Assembly (NCBI RefSeq): GCF_040115645.1
Contig: NC_089571.1
Coordinates: forward strand, 1,116,001-1,180,000
Length of the DNA: 64,000 nt
Reading direction: 5' to 3'
DNA from: Euwallacea fornicatus
Lineage: Eukaryota > Arthropoda > Insecta > Coleoptera > Curculionidae
Part shown: positions 22,080-33,062 of the stretch, one piece after another
Layout of the letters: each line of letters opens with the position of its first letter
Position numbering within the stretch: the first letter of the stretch is position 1
Program-made: the position numbers and the translations under genes
Notes under the pieces: generated by a model
What the model was told of the DNA's origin: nothing
Databases searched by the model: none
The model's input: the letters and a program-made list of their open reading frames with translations, nothing else

Positions 22080-22880
22080 TATACAGAGTTCGCCTTTGAG
22101 AGCGGACACGACCCGTACATGGAAAATTACAAGTTTATTGTATTTTTGGAGTTTGTATTTTTGTAGCGTGGAAAAAACCTGACATTTGTAAAAAACAAAA
22201 TAAAAATTACGCAAGTCGATCGTCTAAAGGTGATGTATATACATCAGCGCACCTTTACATGTATATTACCTACGCAGTATAAAGTAGTTTATGGTTTTTT
22301 CAGTTTATTCGAAAAGTATAAATTTTTGGTAAATATTATGTACATCGTATTCGTCCAAATTTCTCTATCGATCTCATGGTGTAAAAATAATTGCAAGGCT
22401 TTATATGAAAAAAATGACTTTTGAATTTAAAAATTCCAAATTTCAATCATTTTTTTCAAAAACTTTTTCAAATTGTTTTCTCAATTCTTTATAAAAATTT
22501 GTTTATTTTCCAGCAATTTAAAATTTATTTCGTCTATTTATGTCAAATAGTTTTGGACATAATTGAGTTTTAATAAAACAACCATCAAAAAAGTTGTAAA
22601 ACGCAAAATAAACTAAAAACTGTTGAGAATCGGTACAATGTTGTATTACGAAACTTATGTTTATTTGCGACAAAGAAATTAAATTTTCATTAAAAAAGGT
22701 GCCATGTCCCATTTCAGAAAAATGAGATAAGGGCCAGTGTCCGGTTTAACCGGAAATTATATCAGGTTGGAGATATTTTTACGACAGGTTTTTTCCACAA
22801 AAGTACAAATTTTAAAAAGACATTAAACCTGTAATTTTCCATATGTCGATTGTGTCAGTCCTAAAGACGAACCCTGTATA
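22080..22880. mobile_element. MITE
   Basis: About 0.8 kb. Left end TACAGAGTTCGCCTTTGAGA, then CATGGAAAATTACAAGTTTA and GTGGAAAAAACCTG. Inverted right end TACAGGGTTCGTCTTTAGGA, then TATGGAAAATTACAGGTTTA and GTGGAAAAAACCTG. TIRs extend over about 110 bp with TA at both tips. The interior is AT-rich and has no recognisable coding sequence. Confidence 0.75.
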
Positions 22881-24170
22881 ACCAGACTAATTATAGTTGA
22901 TTCACTTGAGCAGTGTCGGATTTATAGAGTTCGAAAGGCAAACGAAATCAGTTTAAAGTTCCTTGAATTTTATTTAAGTTATTTAATAATTGGATATACT
23001 TCTATCATTTTTGTCAAAGCTATTCTCTAAAATAAGTAAGTTTACCATTACCAAAATTTACCATGGAACATCTGAGCGAGTACCGATTAATAAATAAATT
23101 TATCTTATTAATTAATTTCTCTAATGTTTAAACGCAAACTTGATATTTTTTTAACTAATAATTGCAATTATTTGTTTTTATTTGTTTTATTTGTTTTATT
23201 TTAAAAACAAAGAAATTTGTCGTTTGTTTACCTTTAAACAAATGACAAATGTTGCAGCCGTCTCTGCAATAAATTGTGATTGAAGGAGAATTAAGTTCAA
23301 GCGCACGTTAAGACGCATGTAACACAGCCCCCACCACCAGACAATGCATGCAGCGCACTAAATTTATGTGCAACAGAATATGATGAGAGAGTTAAGTTTG
23401 CGGTTCGAACAGACTTATTAAAAAAAAATATATATATACGTTTTATTTAAAAATTTACATTCAGGCAAGCGACATCATTTGAGACTAAAGTTAATCTTAA
23501 TCTAAATCTACGCAAAATTGTTTGTTAACTAATTTACACAGGGTGTTCCGGAATGATGGTTAAATCTTTTAACAGGGTATTCTACCAGCCATTTTGGAGG
23601 GGAATCTTCGTATGAAATTTTTCAATTTGGACTCTTCCTGTCCAAATATTCGGGTCTCAAAATTGCGGAAAATTATCGTTTTTTTTTTCTATTTCTTAAA
23701 AACGGTTACACTTAGAAATCTCAATTTTGGTACTCATTATCAGCTAGTCGAGCACTATTTTGTAGTGGTGTCTATTCTTTGACTCATGTGTCCGGAGGGC
23801 GGCAATTAGCAACCCCTAATTTGGTTTTCTTTAGAACTCTTTCCTACAATGACCGATTCCAACAAAATTTCGTTTTTAAATAATAATAAATAATTTAAAT
23901 GTTTTTTCACTCTTGTCATTTTTTCGTAAAAAAAATAGTTTTTCATACCCTATTAAGCCTTTTTCAGTTTTTTAAATTTTTAAGTGCCTAGTAATTGAAT
24001 TTTTGCTCGCATTCATTTAAAATTAAGGGCCACAGGTTCTTTACATGGCCAGCAACGAAATGCAGGAAGGGAAAATGTAATCGGTGTTCAGCAGAAACAA
24101 GCAGTTTTGATTTTTTTTGGAGCGGATCCTGGAAGAAGTGTCAAAGAAGCATGTAGGTATTTCAGTATGC

Positions 24171-24308
24171 TTACAACTAATATCTGGAGATGCCTACAAC
24201 TAATATCTGGAGATGTCTACAACTAATATCTGGAGATGTCTACAACTAATGTCTGGAGATGTCTACAACTAATATCTGGAGATGCCTACAACTAATATTT
24301 GGAGAATA
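24171..24308 (+). repeat. Tandem array, six copies of a 23-bp unit
   Basis: Six head-to-tail copies of a 23-bp unit, core ACAACTAATATCTGGAGATG, starting at 24171, 24194, 24217, 24240, 24263 and 24286. Copies differ by single changes (TATCTGG, TGTCTGG, TATTTGG; GCC or GTC at the junction). The array lies inside the N-terminal coding part of the transposase relic. One copy would encode the TTNIWR segment; because 23 is not a multiple of 3, the expansion itself shifts the frame. Confidence 0.95.
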
Positions 24309-24918
24309 CTGTCGACAAATGGATTGCATTCTTGCTGTTTCAAAAGGGTTCAAGAATTGTTACCCACAGATTATGATCTTCGCCTAAGATTTTGTACCGA
24401 AATATAATACTGCACAGACGTATTAGAAACCCTCAGTTTACACCACAAATACTGTTCACCGATGAAGCTCTATTTACACGACAGGGTATTCTTAATTATC
24501 ATAATATACGCAAATGGTCCGACGAAAACCCCAATTCTGTCATGACTGGAAAATATCAACATACTTTTTCCCTAAATGTTTGTGCTGGCGTCCTGGGAGA
24601 GTCTTTGTTAGGACCTTTCATCTTGCCTGGGCGTTTATGCAGAGCTGAATATTTGCACTTTTTAGATAATAACCTTTTCGAGTTGTTGGAAGATCTGCCT
24701 CTCCAACAAAGACAAAGGATGTGGTATATGCAAGACGAAGGAAGGAACTCCTGCCTATTTTTCTTTGGTCGTTCGGAGGTGGCTCAACGGAAATTTCCCA
24801 GGTCGTTGGGTTGGGAGAGGCCAGGATGCACCGATATATGTACTGGCCTCCGAGCTCTCCTGACTTAAATGCTCTCGATTTCTATTTGTGCCATATGATT
24901 TCTATTATGGCCACCTGA
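24290..24918 (+). pseudogene. DDE transposase relic in long-TIR element
   Basis: Reads NIWRILSTNGLHSCCFKRVQ and ELLPTDYDLRLRFCTEI, then an open stretch from 24392 with PQFTPQILFTDEALFTRQGI, KWSDENPNSVMTGKYQHTF, LNVCAGVLGESLLGPFILPG and LLEDLPLQQRQRMWYMQDEG. After MQDEG the frame slips: the adjacent frame carries PAYFSLVVRRWLNGNFPGRW and then WPPSSPDLNALDFYLC. The relatives' HDGAPAHFS is here QDEGRTPAYFS-like. Same family as 12597-12869, 14110-14860 and 45981-46532. Frameshifts plus the upstream tandem expansion make it non-functional. Confidence 0.8.
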
Positions 24919-25661
24919 ACGACTTAATTTATACAAGAGAAGGTAACACCGTACAAGAACTGCAAGAAAGAATTTTTAATGTTTTTGCAAAAAATTAATA
25001 GCGCCTGTGCACACTCTATGGTCTGTAAACTTTAATTCAATTAAAAGACTACAATTATGTCAAGAATGCGCCGGGGGCCATTTTGAACACTTGTAGTATT
25101 TTTTTTTCCATTATCTAGGGGATCGGGCAAATTTATTTTTATTTTTTCATATTGTTAATAATTAGTCGAACTATTTATTTCTCAACGTTTGCTCTTAATC
25201 CTTGGTTAGTGGTGCGATTACGAGCTTAATAAGATAAGAGAAACTATTATTATTTTTTTACGTAAACTGTTGGTTGTATGGAAAAAAGACAAGAGTGAAA
25301 AAAAATTAATTCTGTTTGGTATTTAAAAACGAAGTTTTGTTGGAATCGGCCATTGTAGGAAAGAGTTCTAAAGAAAACCAAATTAGGGGTTGCTAATTGC
25401 CGCCCTCCGGACACATGAGTCAAAGAATAGACACCACTACAAAATAGTGCTCGACTAGCTGATAATGAGTACCAAAATTGAGATTTCTAAGTGTAACCGT
25501 TTTTAAGAAATAAAAAAAAACGATTATTTCCGCCATTTTGAGATCCGAATATTTGGACAGGAAGGGCCCAAACTGAAAAATTTCATACGAAGATCCCCCC
25601 CTAAAACGTCTGGTAGAATACTTTGTTAAAAGATCGCACCATCAAATCGAAACGCCCTGTA

Positions 25662-26666
25662 CAATTAAAAATGACTACTAAGCACATGGGTTCTAGAACT
25701 TACGGATTTCGTATAATGACGCAATTTTAAGTAATGTGACTTAATTACAAGTTACATTTAATGCCGCAATATTGTCTATCTTAACTGTTCTTCATCTTTC
25801 GTGTAGTGGTGCAACTTATCGCAATATAACTAGCTCACGGTGCCAGCCAGTTTCGTATTTACTTTTGCATTGTTTGTTATCCAAAATAAGAACGAATGTT
25901 TATTCAGAGGCAGAGGCGAAACTGTTGGAGTTAAGTTTGGAATCTGGTTCAGATAACGCATTTGGAACAGAAGTTTTGCTCTGAAGTTCATCAAAAAGAA
26001 CATAGTCCTTTTACAAGAGCAACTACATGAAACAGAGAAGGACCCATAGGAGAGTTTGACTTGATTTTTGAATTTTCCAAATTTAGATTTCCTAATTACT
26101 TTCGTTGAAATAGAGTTCAGGTTAGTGAAGGACGGTGAAGGTCGTGAATAAGGACATCATTCAAAATGACGAGTCGTATACAGTGTGGTAAGTTTAACTG
26201 AAGAACATTCGGCATCTACATGGCATTTGATTTTTAGCAAAATTCCTTAAACACGTCAATTTTTATCTTCCCTTTTTGGTACCATTTTGATACTGCAAGT
26301 GTGAATCCCTTGGCTAAGGCGACAGACACCCTTGAAAGTTTAAATGGAAGGGGGTTCAAGTGACACGTAATTTTAAAGATGTTTCCAACCTGACTGTATG
26401 TGACGTATTACTTTTCATCATAGAGCGAAATAATTAGAATATGTACATAGAAGAGAATGATCACCATGTAGAACACCTGATATGAAATTTTAATCATAAT
26501 TAGTTCTCTAGGTCTTGTTAATACTCTTAAAACTATAATGTACAAATCTACGCAAGTAAATAATTAAGTTCCATGAATATCTCGGCAACTTCGCATGGCA
26601 TGATGCTGAAACGGAGTATTTAGGTATTTTTCTAAAAATGCATGTTTTTGTGAAAACGAGTAGAGC
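25662..26666. other. Intergenic, no gene recognised
   Basis: AT-rich sequence between two transposons. The plus-strand reading 25772-25984 has no recognisable similarity. No exon of the UGT signal-peptide type was found on the minus strand. Confidence 0.4.
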
Positions 26667-26859
26667 TACAGTAATGGACAAAAGTATATAGACAAAGGGC
26701 TTTCACACAACACTTCAGCCATAATTAGTTTTCTTAAAACCCAAACATTCAATAATTATTCTTCAGTACCAAATTCTGTTAAAATTCAAAGACATATTCC
26801 AATTTTCCATAAGCATTGAGTACTGCGAAAAATCGCTGAAATGTCCAGGGACAGAAATA

Positions 26860-27431
26860 TACAGGGTGTTAATTAAGTACGTGCAGATATTTCAGGGAAT
26901 GAATCTCTGATCGATTCCAATACAAAAAGTTCCCATTAACATATGGTCGCAACGGCTCCGTTTAAGAGACACAGAGTGTTTAAATTTTAATTTTAATTTG
27001 TTTTCCTGTGGATATTTTTGGACACAGATGAGTCAACCGGATGAAATTTAATAGATATTCCCCAAGAGTGCTCTTTTGAATAAAATTAAATGTACAATAA
27101 TGCCCTTAATACAAAAGTGACCTACAGTGCGGGGCAAAAAAGTTAGGGACAATCAAACGTGATGAAACCCTGTACGTGGCGCCCTCTATCAGTAATCAAA
27201 GAAACTTTGGGTTTTGCATCATAAAGAACCCGCGAATATTAAATTTCATCCGATTGGACTCATATGTATCCAAAAATATTCACAAAAAACTAAATTAAAA
27301 TTAAAATTTAAACACTCTGTATCTCTTAAACGGAGCCGCTGCGACCATACGTAAATAGGAACTTTTTGTATTGGAATAGGTTGGAGATTTGTTACTTGAA
27401 GTATCTGCACGTACTTAATTAACATCCTGTA
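26860..27431. mobile_element. MITE nested in a Tc1-like element
   Basis: 572 bp with TIRs of about 200 bp. Left end TACAGGGTGTTAATTAAGTA, CGTGCAGATA, TTGGAATCGAT-type block, GGTCGCAACGGCTCCGTTTA, AGTGTTTAAATTTTAATTTT. Inverted right end TACAGGATGTTAATTAAGTA, CGTGCAGATA, GGTCGCAGCGGCTCCGTTTA, AGTGTTTAAATTTTAATTTT. TA at each tip. No coding sequence. Confidence 0.85.
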
Positions 27432-27545
27432 TAGACAAATGTAAAAAACAATTATTTCAAAGCGAATCCACTAAAATATCTCAAACAGGTCAAATTGTTA
27501 CGTAAAAACGGGCTTAACATTTTGTGGCGTAACCGTTATTTTTTA

Positions 27546-28492
27546 TTACCTCCTGACATCTTCGTACATCATCGACTGTAAAAGTTCATTGATGTGCGAA
27601 ACATCGATTGCTTTCCACTTTTCCTCCAAAGCCGTGAAAAGTTCGTCCTTACTGGAATACTTTTTGTCTCTAATTTGTCTATGCAAATATTCCCGCACGT
27701 TCTCGATGGGATTTAGATCGGGAGACTGCGACGGCCGTTTCGAAACGGCTATTTGTTGATGCCTGAAAAATTCCTTAGCCTTCTTAGAGGTGTGTTTCGG
27801 GTCATTATCTTGTCGGAACGTTGATTTCAAAGGCACATGGTTCTCCATATAGGGTAGCGGCACGTTTTCAAGGATATTGACCTATAAAAATCTATCCATA
27901 ATACCTTCAACTTTAGGCAAAGGTCCTATTCCAAACCCCGAAAAACACCCCCAAACCATCACAGATCCGCTTCCATGTTTAACCTTCCATGTTTCCATGT
28001 TGGGAAGTGTGTATTTGGGATTCAACCTTTTACCACCAGGACGTCTCGCATAGTGAATACCATCTGATGGAAGCATATTGAATTTGGATTCATCGCTGGA
28101 ACATACCTTTTCCGCTCACTTACAGTCCAATGAAGATGTCGATGAGCAAATTCCAAACGGGCCATCCGATTCTTCTTGGATGGGAGAGGTCACTTGCTAG
28201 GGCGACGTGTAAAATAACCGAGGTCATGCAACCTTCGTTTTATGGTGTTAGTGGAAACCTCTGGTAGTCCTTGTCTTTGAATTTCTTTTTTTGCTTCTTT
28301 AGGTGTCTTCAACGGGTCTTTGGAGGAAACATATTTTATGAGTCGAATGGCTCCTGAGCCCAAGTTTTTTTGGTCCTCTACTTCTCTTTGTTGCTTCAAG
28401 AACTCCTTTCTGCTGATATTTCTTAATGATGGCCCAAACAGCTTTACGTTTGAAATTGAAATATTTTGCAATATCAATGTGTCGCTGAGCAA
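27546..28492 (-). pseudogene. Tc1-like transposase, frame-broken but nearly full length
   Basis: The minus strand reads, in order: helix-turn-helix and linker (FGPSLRNISRKEFLKQQREV, GSGAIRLIKYVSSKDPLKTP, STNTIKRRLHDLGYFTRRPS); then ARLEFAHRHLHWTVSERKRY; the first catalytic region, frame-shifted with only DESKFN-like remnants around 28085; LPSDGIHYARRPGGKRLNPK; GSGSVMVWGCFSGFGIGPLP; and after a stop near 27880, STFRQDNDPKHTSKKAKEFF and SQSPDLNPIENVREYLHRQI, ending LLQSMMYEDVRR. The last two carry D and E with 34 residues between, the Tc1 DD34E spacing. At least three disruptions separate the open segments (28492-28190, 28076-27882, 27863-27546). Confidence 0.85.
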
Positions 28493-28574
28493 TTATCTAT
28501 TCAACTTGTGTGCGTTATTGTAATTTTGACGTATTTTAAAAAATTACTTCAAGAAAAAGTAAAGTTTTGTCCAT

Positions 28575-29000
28575 TCAGGAGAAAGCTTTAATAACTTCTA
28601 GACTTGAAGCAGGTGAAAGCAACAGTGCCATTGGGAATGAGTTGCACTTATCGCATTCGACTGTTTCTAGAATTTTGAAGAACTGAGAAAATATCAAGAA
28701 TGGACTTAATGAAAGTTTGTTGCTAAAGAAAAAACTTAAATTGTCCAATCATGGAGATGTTGGCCAGGCATTAATTAAGTGGTTTAAAGAGGAAATAAAT
28801 AAACGATCAGTAATCAGTGGCCCAATACTGCAGGCTAATGGGAAGTTCGCCAAAATAGTAAATGCAAGCCCGGAATATACTAAATGCTCATAAAATTTGA
28901 TTCAACGTTTCCGACATTGTATATGGAAAAATTAATGGTAAAGCTGCTAGGATGCCAGTTGTAGTGACAGAAAACTGATTCAGAATTGTGTAGGCGAAAA
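28575..29000 (+). pseudogene. Tigger/pogo-like transposase fragment
   Basis: From 28576 the frame reads KALITSRLEAGESNSAIGNE and LHLSHSTVSRILKN, then after a stop KLKLSNHGDVGQALIKWFKE and SVISGPILQANGKFAKIVNA, and NLIQRFRHCIWKN. The order is that of the CENP-B-type N-terminal DNA-binding region of Tigger/pogo transposases: a first helix-turn-helix with STV, then EALIKWF and ISGPILQEKA, then the W/F-x-x-RFRKRHGI segment. The DDE catalytic domain is missing. Confidence 0.65.
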
Positions 29001-29379
29001 TTAGAATAAATTACCAGAATGAGAAGATTCAGATGAAATAGGTCTTTTCTATAATAGTACGAAGATAGATGAAATATGAACCGAAATTTTGTCGTGCGAC
29101 TAGTAGAACATCGGGAGGGAGCTCGTGCGCCTAGAGGAAATAAGCAGTGATATCACAAGGCCACGCCCCCTCTGCTCAATCCCTGAAGATCGCATTTATC
29201 GTCAACATCACCATGAGTGAGCACAACCTCAGGATAGTTCAGGTTAGGAAATCTTTCAAAGATTAAAACACGATTCGGAAGAGACATGTGTAAAGAAAAC
29301 CCAAGTGTACAAAGGACATAAGAAATTTCCGGAAAGATGAGAAACAGTTGAGAACAAGTCCCATGCTTCCCGCCCTTGG

Positions 29380-29810
29380 ATCAGAGTGTCTTTTGGGATT
29401 TCAAAGGGTGTTTGCGCATTGACTTTCTCCATGGACAGTTAACGCAGCCTACTACCGCCAGCTATTGGTTAAGATGAAGCCAGAAAAGACGTGAATTTTC
29501 GATCAGAGACGTGATTCCGTTTGACGACAATGCAAGTCCTCGCACGGCCAACCTGACCACGAGAAAATTTGTAAGAAATTCACTGGCCAACATTGGAACG
29601 TCCCCCTTGCAGTCCAGATTTATTCCCACGCGATTATCATATGTTCGGTCCGTGAAAAGGGGCACTGAAAAGCTGTTAAGGGCTTCATGCTAGATTGGCT
29701 ACAAACACGTCCAGCTTCCGTTTATGATAACGGCGTTAGGAAACTTCAAAAACGACGGAAAAAATCTGTTCCGGAATCGGGGATTTGTGTTGAAAAATAG
29801 CAGGTACCTT
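29380..29810 (+). pseudogene. Mariner-like transposase C-terminal relic
   Basis: Frame-hopping reading with mariner signatures: FKGCLRIDFLHGQ and INAAYY-like block near 29445 (VNAAYYRQLLVKMKPEKT), then the catalytic box FDDNASPRTANLTTRKFV (mariner HDNARPHTA) from 29519, and a degraded SPDLAPSDYHLF block (SPLQSRFIPTRLSY in this frame). It is followed by a WLQTRPASVYDNGVRKLQKR piece matching the usual C-terminal end. N-terminal DNA-binding part absent; stops and frameshifts throughout. Confidence 0.55.
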
Positions 29811-31139
29811 TCGCTTTTGGACCTTGTTCCAAAACATAAAAAAAAAAAAAAAATTTCGCTTCATACTGGATTCACCCTTGTACTCGAGAACTTCCTGACG
29901 CTTGCAAATTGTTTCTTGGTCAAACTGTCTCGTTAACGCATAGTTCGTTAACCGAGTTCCTCGTTTTTGTAAACCTGATTGAGGTAAATTATTCAACAGT
30001 GCACCTTACCAGAACGTCATATTATTATTATATAAGAAAAAAGACTTAATATGTCTGATTAGCTTAATTTTTTCGGGTTGTGTAATTTTTTTATGTTTGT
30101 TCACCGGGACAGTATTTAGCCGTATCAACGCGGAATCGTCACTTGTTACCCAATGGAGGCGCTTTCGCTACTGGGATTAATGTTGGTTTGAAGCCTTGAT
30201 AAGAAGTTACGTGCGACTTAATCAATAGTTCGTTTTGAATTCCCTTTATTACTATGACTGAGTGACGGTATTATGCATCATTACCACCAGTTCGAATTAA
30301 ATATTCTTGCAGTGCTGTAACTGTATGTGGTAGCCACTTTTACCTCTTGTAAATTCGCAGTGAAGGTTATGACCAGCTAGTATTTATTATGGTCAATAAC
30401 GCCAAGCAGTGTAGTCGCGAGACCAGCATTTCTGTCTAAAAAAATCATACTAAATATTTAATTATTTTATTTTGTTGCTGGAAAGATACGTGCAATGATT
30501 GTAAGTAATACTTTTAGTTTCCTAAAAAATGTGTAATTTTTATATATTTAGGTAAAAAAAAGTCGATATCGATTGAAACATAGCGAGCAAATCGCGCAGG
30601 CATCAGTTGATTTACTAAAATTATAATTTAAAATTATTTTTAAATAACATTTAACATTATTTAAAAATAAAAATTTATTTAATGTTCGTTTGAAACCGAT
30701 AAATTCAAAAAGTTTTTGCTACTACATGTACATTTTTGGTGCTAAAACGGCATGCCGACAGTAGTTTCCCTTAATGTCATTGTGGGTGTAATAATGAGCA
30801 GTATTAAAGGTTCATATTTGTCAAAGAGGTAAGCATTGAAAATGATCGTGGAATAGCTGGAAACTGTGAATGTCTCTTTAAGATAAGACACCATTTTCTT
30901 TTACAACGGTAATACTACATCATTAAATTAGTAAATTAACGCTACTAAAACATCTACATTTGCCTTCAAGGCTTAGAAGAACACTCGAACGCATTCTGGT
31001 ACTGAGTCGGTCAAAGAAGACTTAACGGTCAATAACGTTGGAAAATAACGTTTTTTTTTAGAAAAACTTACTAAATAACTTTTTTAAAGGGTATTACTTA
31101 TTAAACAACGTTTGTTACAAGAAGAAAAGGAATTTGGTA
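29811..31139. other. Intergenic, no gene recognised
   Basis: Apart from a poly-A run at about 29838-29852 nothing recognisable was found on either strand. The sequence is strongly AT-rich after 30450. Confidence 0.4.
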
Positions 31140-31843
31140 TACAGGGTGTTTCCTAGCTACGTGTAAAAAATTTAAAGGCGTAATCCTCGACTGATTTTGA
31201 GTCAAAAATGTCTAATAAACATATGTCCGCAGATGCCTTGTTTCCAATATACAGGGTGTTGAAATGTGGCAAGAAAAAGAGATTTTATTTCCAAAATGAC
31301 TCAATTTGGGTGTTTGAATTTTAGAAAAGACAATTTTTTGGGGGAATCCTTTAATGATTAATTATAAGAATTGCTGAAAATGACCACCATTACTCATAAT
31401 GCACGCTTCCATCCTTTTTGTTAATGATTGTCTCACTCTCTCGAAAACTCCTGGTGTATTGCGTATCGTTTCACATTTCAAAAACCATATTGGCCATTTC
31501 TTGATTAGTGTAATTAGGAATTTGAAAAATTTTCAAAACTGAGGTATAATCTGATTTTTGGGACACAGAACTAAATTCTTTCACTTTAGAGAGTGAAACA
31601 CCAAAATAACACTCACTATCTTGTTTATAGTAGTGGAAGTAGCAAAAAAACTAACAATAAACAAGTTAGTAAATACCACCAAACCTTTAAAAACCCTAAA
31701 AACCTTTTTCAACGTCTTTCAGTCAACACCCTGTATCTTGGAAACAAGGCATTTGCGGACATGTTTATTAAACATTTTTGACTCAAAATCAGTCGAGGAT
31801 TACGCCTTTAAATTTTTTACACGTAGTTAGGAAACACCCTGTA
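31140..31843. mobile_element. MITE with nested tip motifs
   Basis: 704 bp, TA at both tips. Left end TACAGGGTGTTTCCTAGCTA then CGTGTAAAAAATTTAAAGGC. Inverted right end TACAGGGTGTTTCCTAACTA then CGTGTAAAAAATTTAAAGGC. The arms continue through CGTAATCCTCGACTGATTTT and CTTGTTTCC. About 108 bp inside each arm a second TIR-like tip occurs (ATACAGGGTGTTGAAATG at 31249, CAACACCCTGTAT at 31733), so the arms may be composite. No coding sequence recognised. Confidence 0.85.
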
Positions 31844-32092
31844 TAATAACGCAACCTCGCCACCCCTTTAAGATATTTATATGGCAAGAGAGGTACTATA
31901 CCAACTGAACGATATTCTTATTCTCTACTCAACCGCACTAATTTTATATGTTTTGATAAATTTTTCAGAAGATAATTAAACTTCGTACTAATTAAACATC
32001 TTACTACAGATTAAACTAGTAGAATAGCTTTTCAATAATGCTTTTTACACACCAACGTAGTCAAGTACGTTATTATGACCCGAACCTTCAGT

Positions 32093-33062
32093 TTAAGGAG
32101 GTAGTCTAGTGTGAACGTCTAAACATGAGCACATTTTCAATATTTCTATTTTTCTAAAAATATTGCATACAATTGAGCACCCTTTTTGCCCTAGAAATGT
32201 ATGATTTAGGACAATAGATTTTTTATTTATTTATTTAAAAATATGTATAAAACTATGAAAAAATGAAAAAAAGCGAATTTTGCCATGAAATTCGGTATAT
32301 GGGGTTAAAATAATATTTTAAACGACTTTTTTTAATAATTTTTTTCGATATCTCTAGCGCGAAACAAAATATCGCGAATCAACCCTGTTTGTCAATTTGT
32401 TGTTGACAAAGTTTACAGTTCGGATATCAGTTGAGCATATTAAGAAATGCGACTCATCAACCGATGCCACTGTGCAAAAATTCAAGTCTGCACCCCTTCA
32501 AATAACGAAAATATGGGGGTGTCTTCATCCTAAATGCGACACACTGTATATAAATATATTAACATTAAAACCTATCGAGTTTGTTCGTCGAAAACAGTTC
32601 GATGAGAATATATAGTTCTCTTGTTTTCTTCATCTTCAGGACAAAAACGACGTTGAAGCTTTTTGTCCGTAAAAATTTCGTGATAATAAGTACCACACAT
32701 CGTTCTGCGCATGTCCTCCGCTAAATCAGGACGTCGTCCAATGGCTAATGGACGTTCGTCGGCGACTACGTTTGTACATGTAGTTCAGAAATATAACGTT
32801 CGAAATTATTATGTTCGATGCGATCATACTGTAGAAGAATATTCAAATAGACATGCGCAGGGAGAACCTCAATATATACTTTATCTATCTACTCCAAATC
32901 CCAGGCGCGCGCTTTTAATGTCTCTGCTTGGAAGCATTATTATTAGTTAAAAAGGGAGGAATCGCCTAAACCGACTATGAAATATTAATTCTACGATTAT
33001 AAACTAACGAAAAACCCAAAAAATCGTTATTTTTTATTTGTCACACTAGGCCACCCCTTTAA
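32093..33062. mobile_element. TIR element with CTAGTGTGA-type tips
   Basis: About 970 bp. Left tip TTTAAGGAGGTAGTCTAGTG then TGA; inverted right tip TTTAAAGGGGTGGCCTAGTG then TGA. These tips are unlike the TACAGGGTG class. A further copy of the right-tip core, GCCACCCCTTTAA, stands alone at 31858-31871. No transposase is recognised between the tips; the target-site duplication cannot be decided (TTA or TTAA are possible). Confidence 0.5.

Larger units (their letters stand above)
23535..25661 (+). mobile_element. Long-TIR DDE transposon (decayed autonomous copy)
   Basis: About 2.1 kb flanked by TA. Left tip TACACAGGGTGTTCCGGAAT; inverted right tip TGTACAGGGCGTTTCGATTT. The TIRs are exceptionally long, about 400 bp (23535-23950 and 25260-25661): shared blocks include GGACAGGAAG/CTTCCTGTCC, CTAGTCGAGCACTATTTTGT, CTCATGTGTCCGGAGGGCGG and AACCCCTAATTTGGTTTTCT, several identical over 20 bp or more. 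The interior holds a plus-strand transposase relic and a 23-bp tandem array (24171-24308). The high TIR identity argues for a fairly recent insertion despite the broken coding region. Confidence 0.85.
26667..28577 (-). mobile_element. Tc1-like transposon carrying a nested MITE
   Basis: Left terminus CAGTAATGGACAAAAGTATA next to TA (26667-26668). The right end near 28561-28577 retains an inverted remnant (GTTTTGTCCATTCA against CTTTTGTCCATTACTG). The 572-bp MITE at 26860-27431 sits between the left end and the transposase; removing it leaves about 1.34 kb, a normal Tc1 size. The right end runs straight into a Tigger-like relic. Confidence 0.65.

Noticed and set aside
24171..24308. CRISPR-like array from six regular repeats
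   Set aside because: The 23-bp units are directly contiguous without spacers and lie inside a eukaryotic transposon gene, so it is a minisatellite.
32711..32950. 79-codon plus-strand ORF inside the 32093 element
   Set aside because: No similarity to any transposase motif (no DDE, no helix-turn-helix); it could not be supported as the element's gene.
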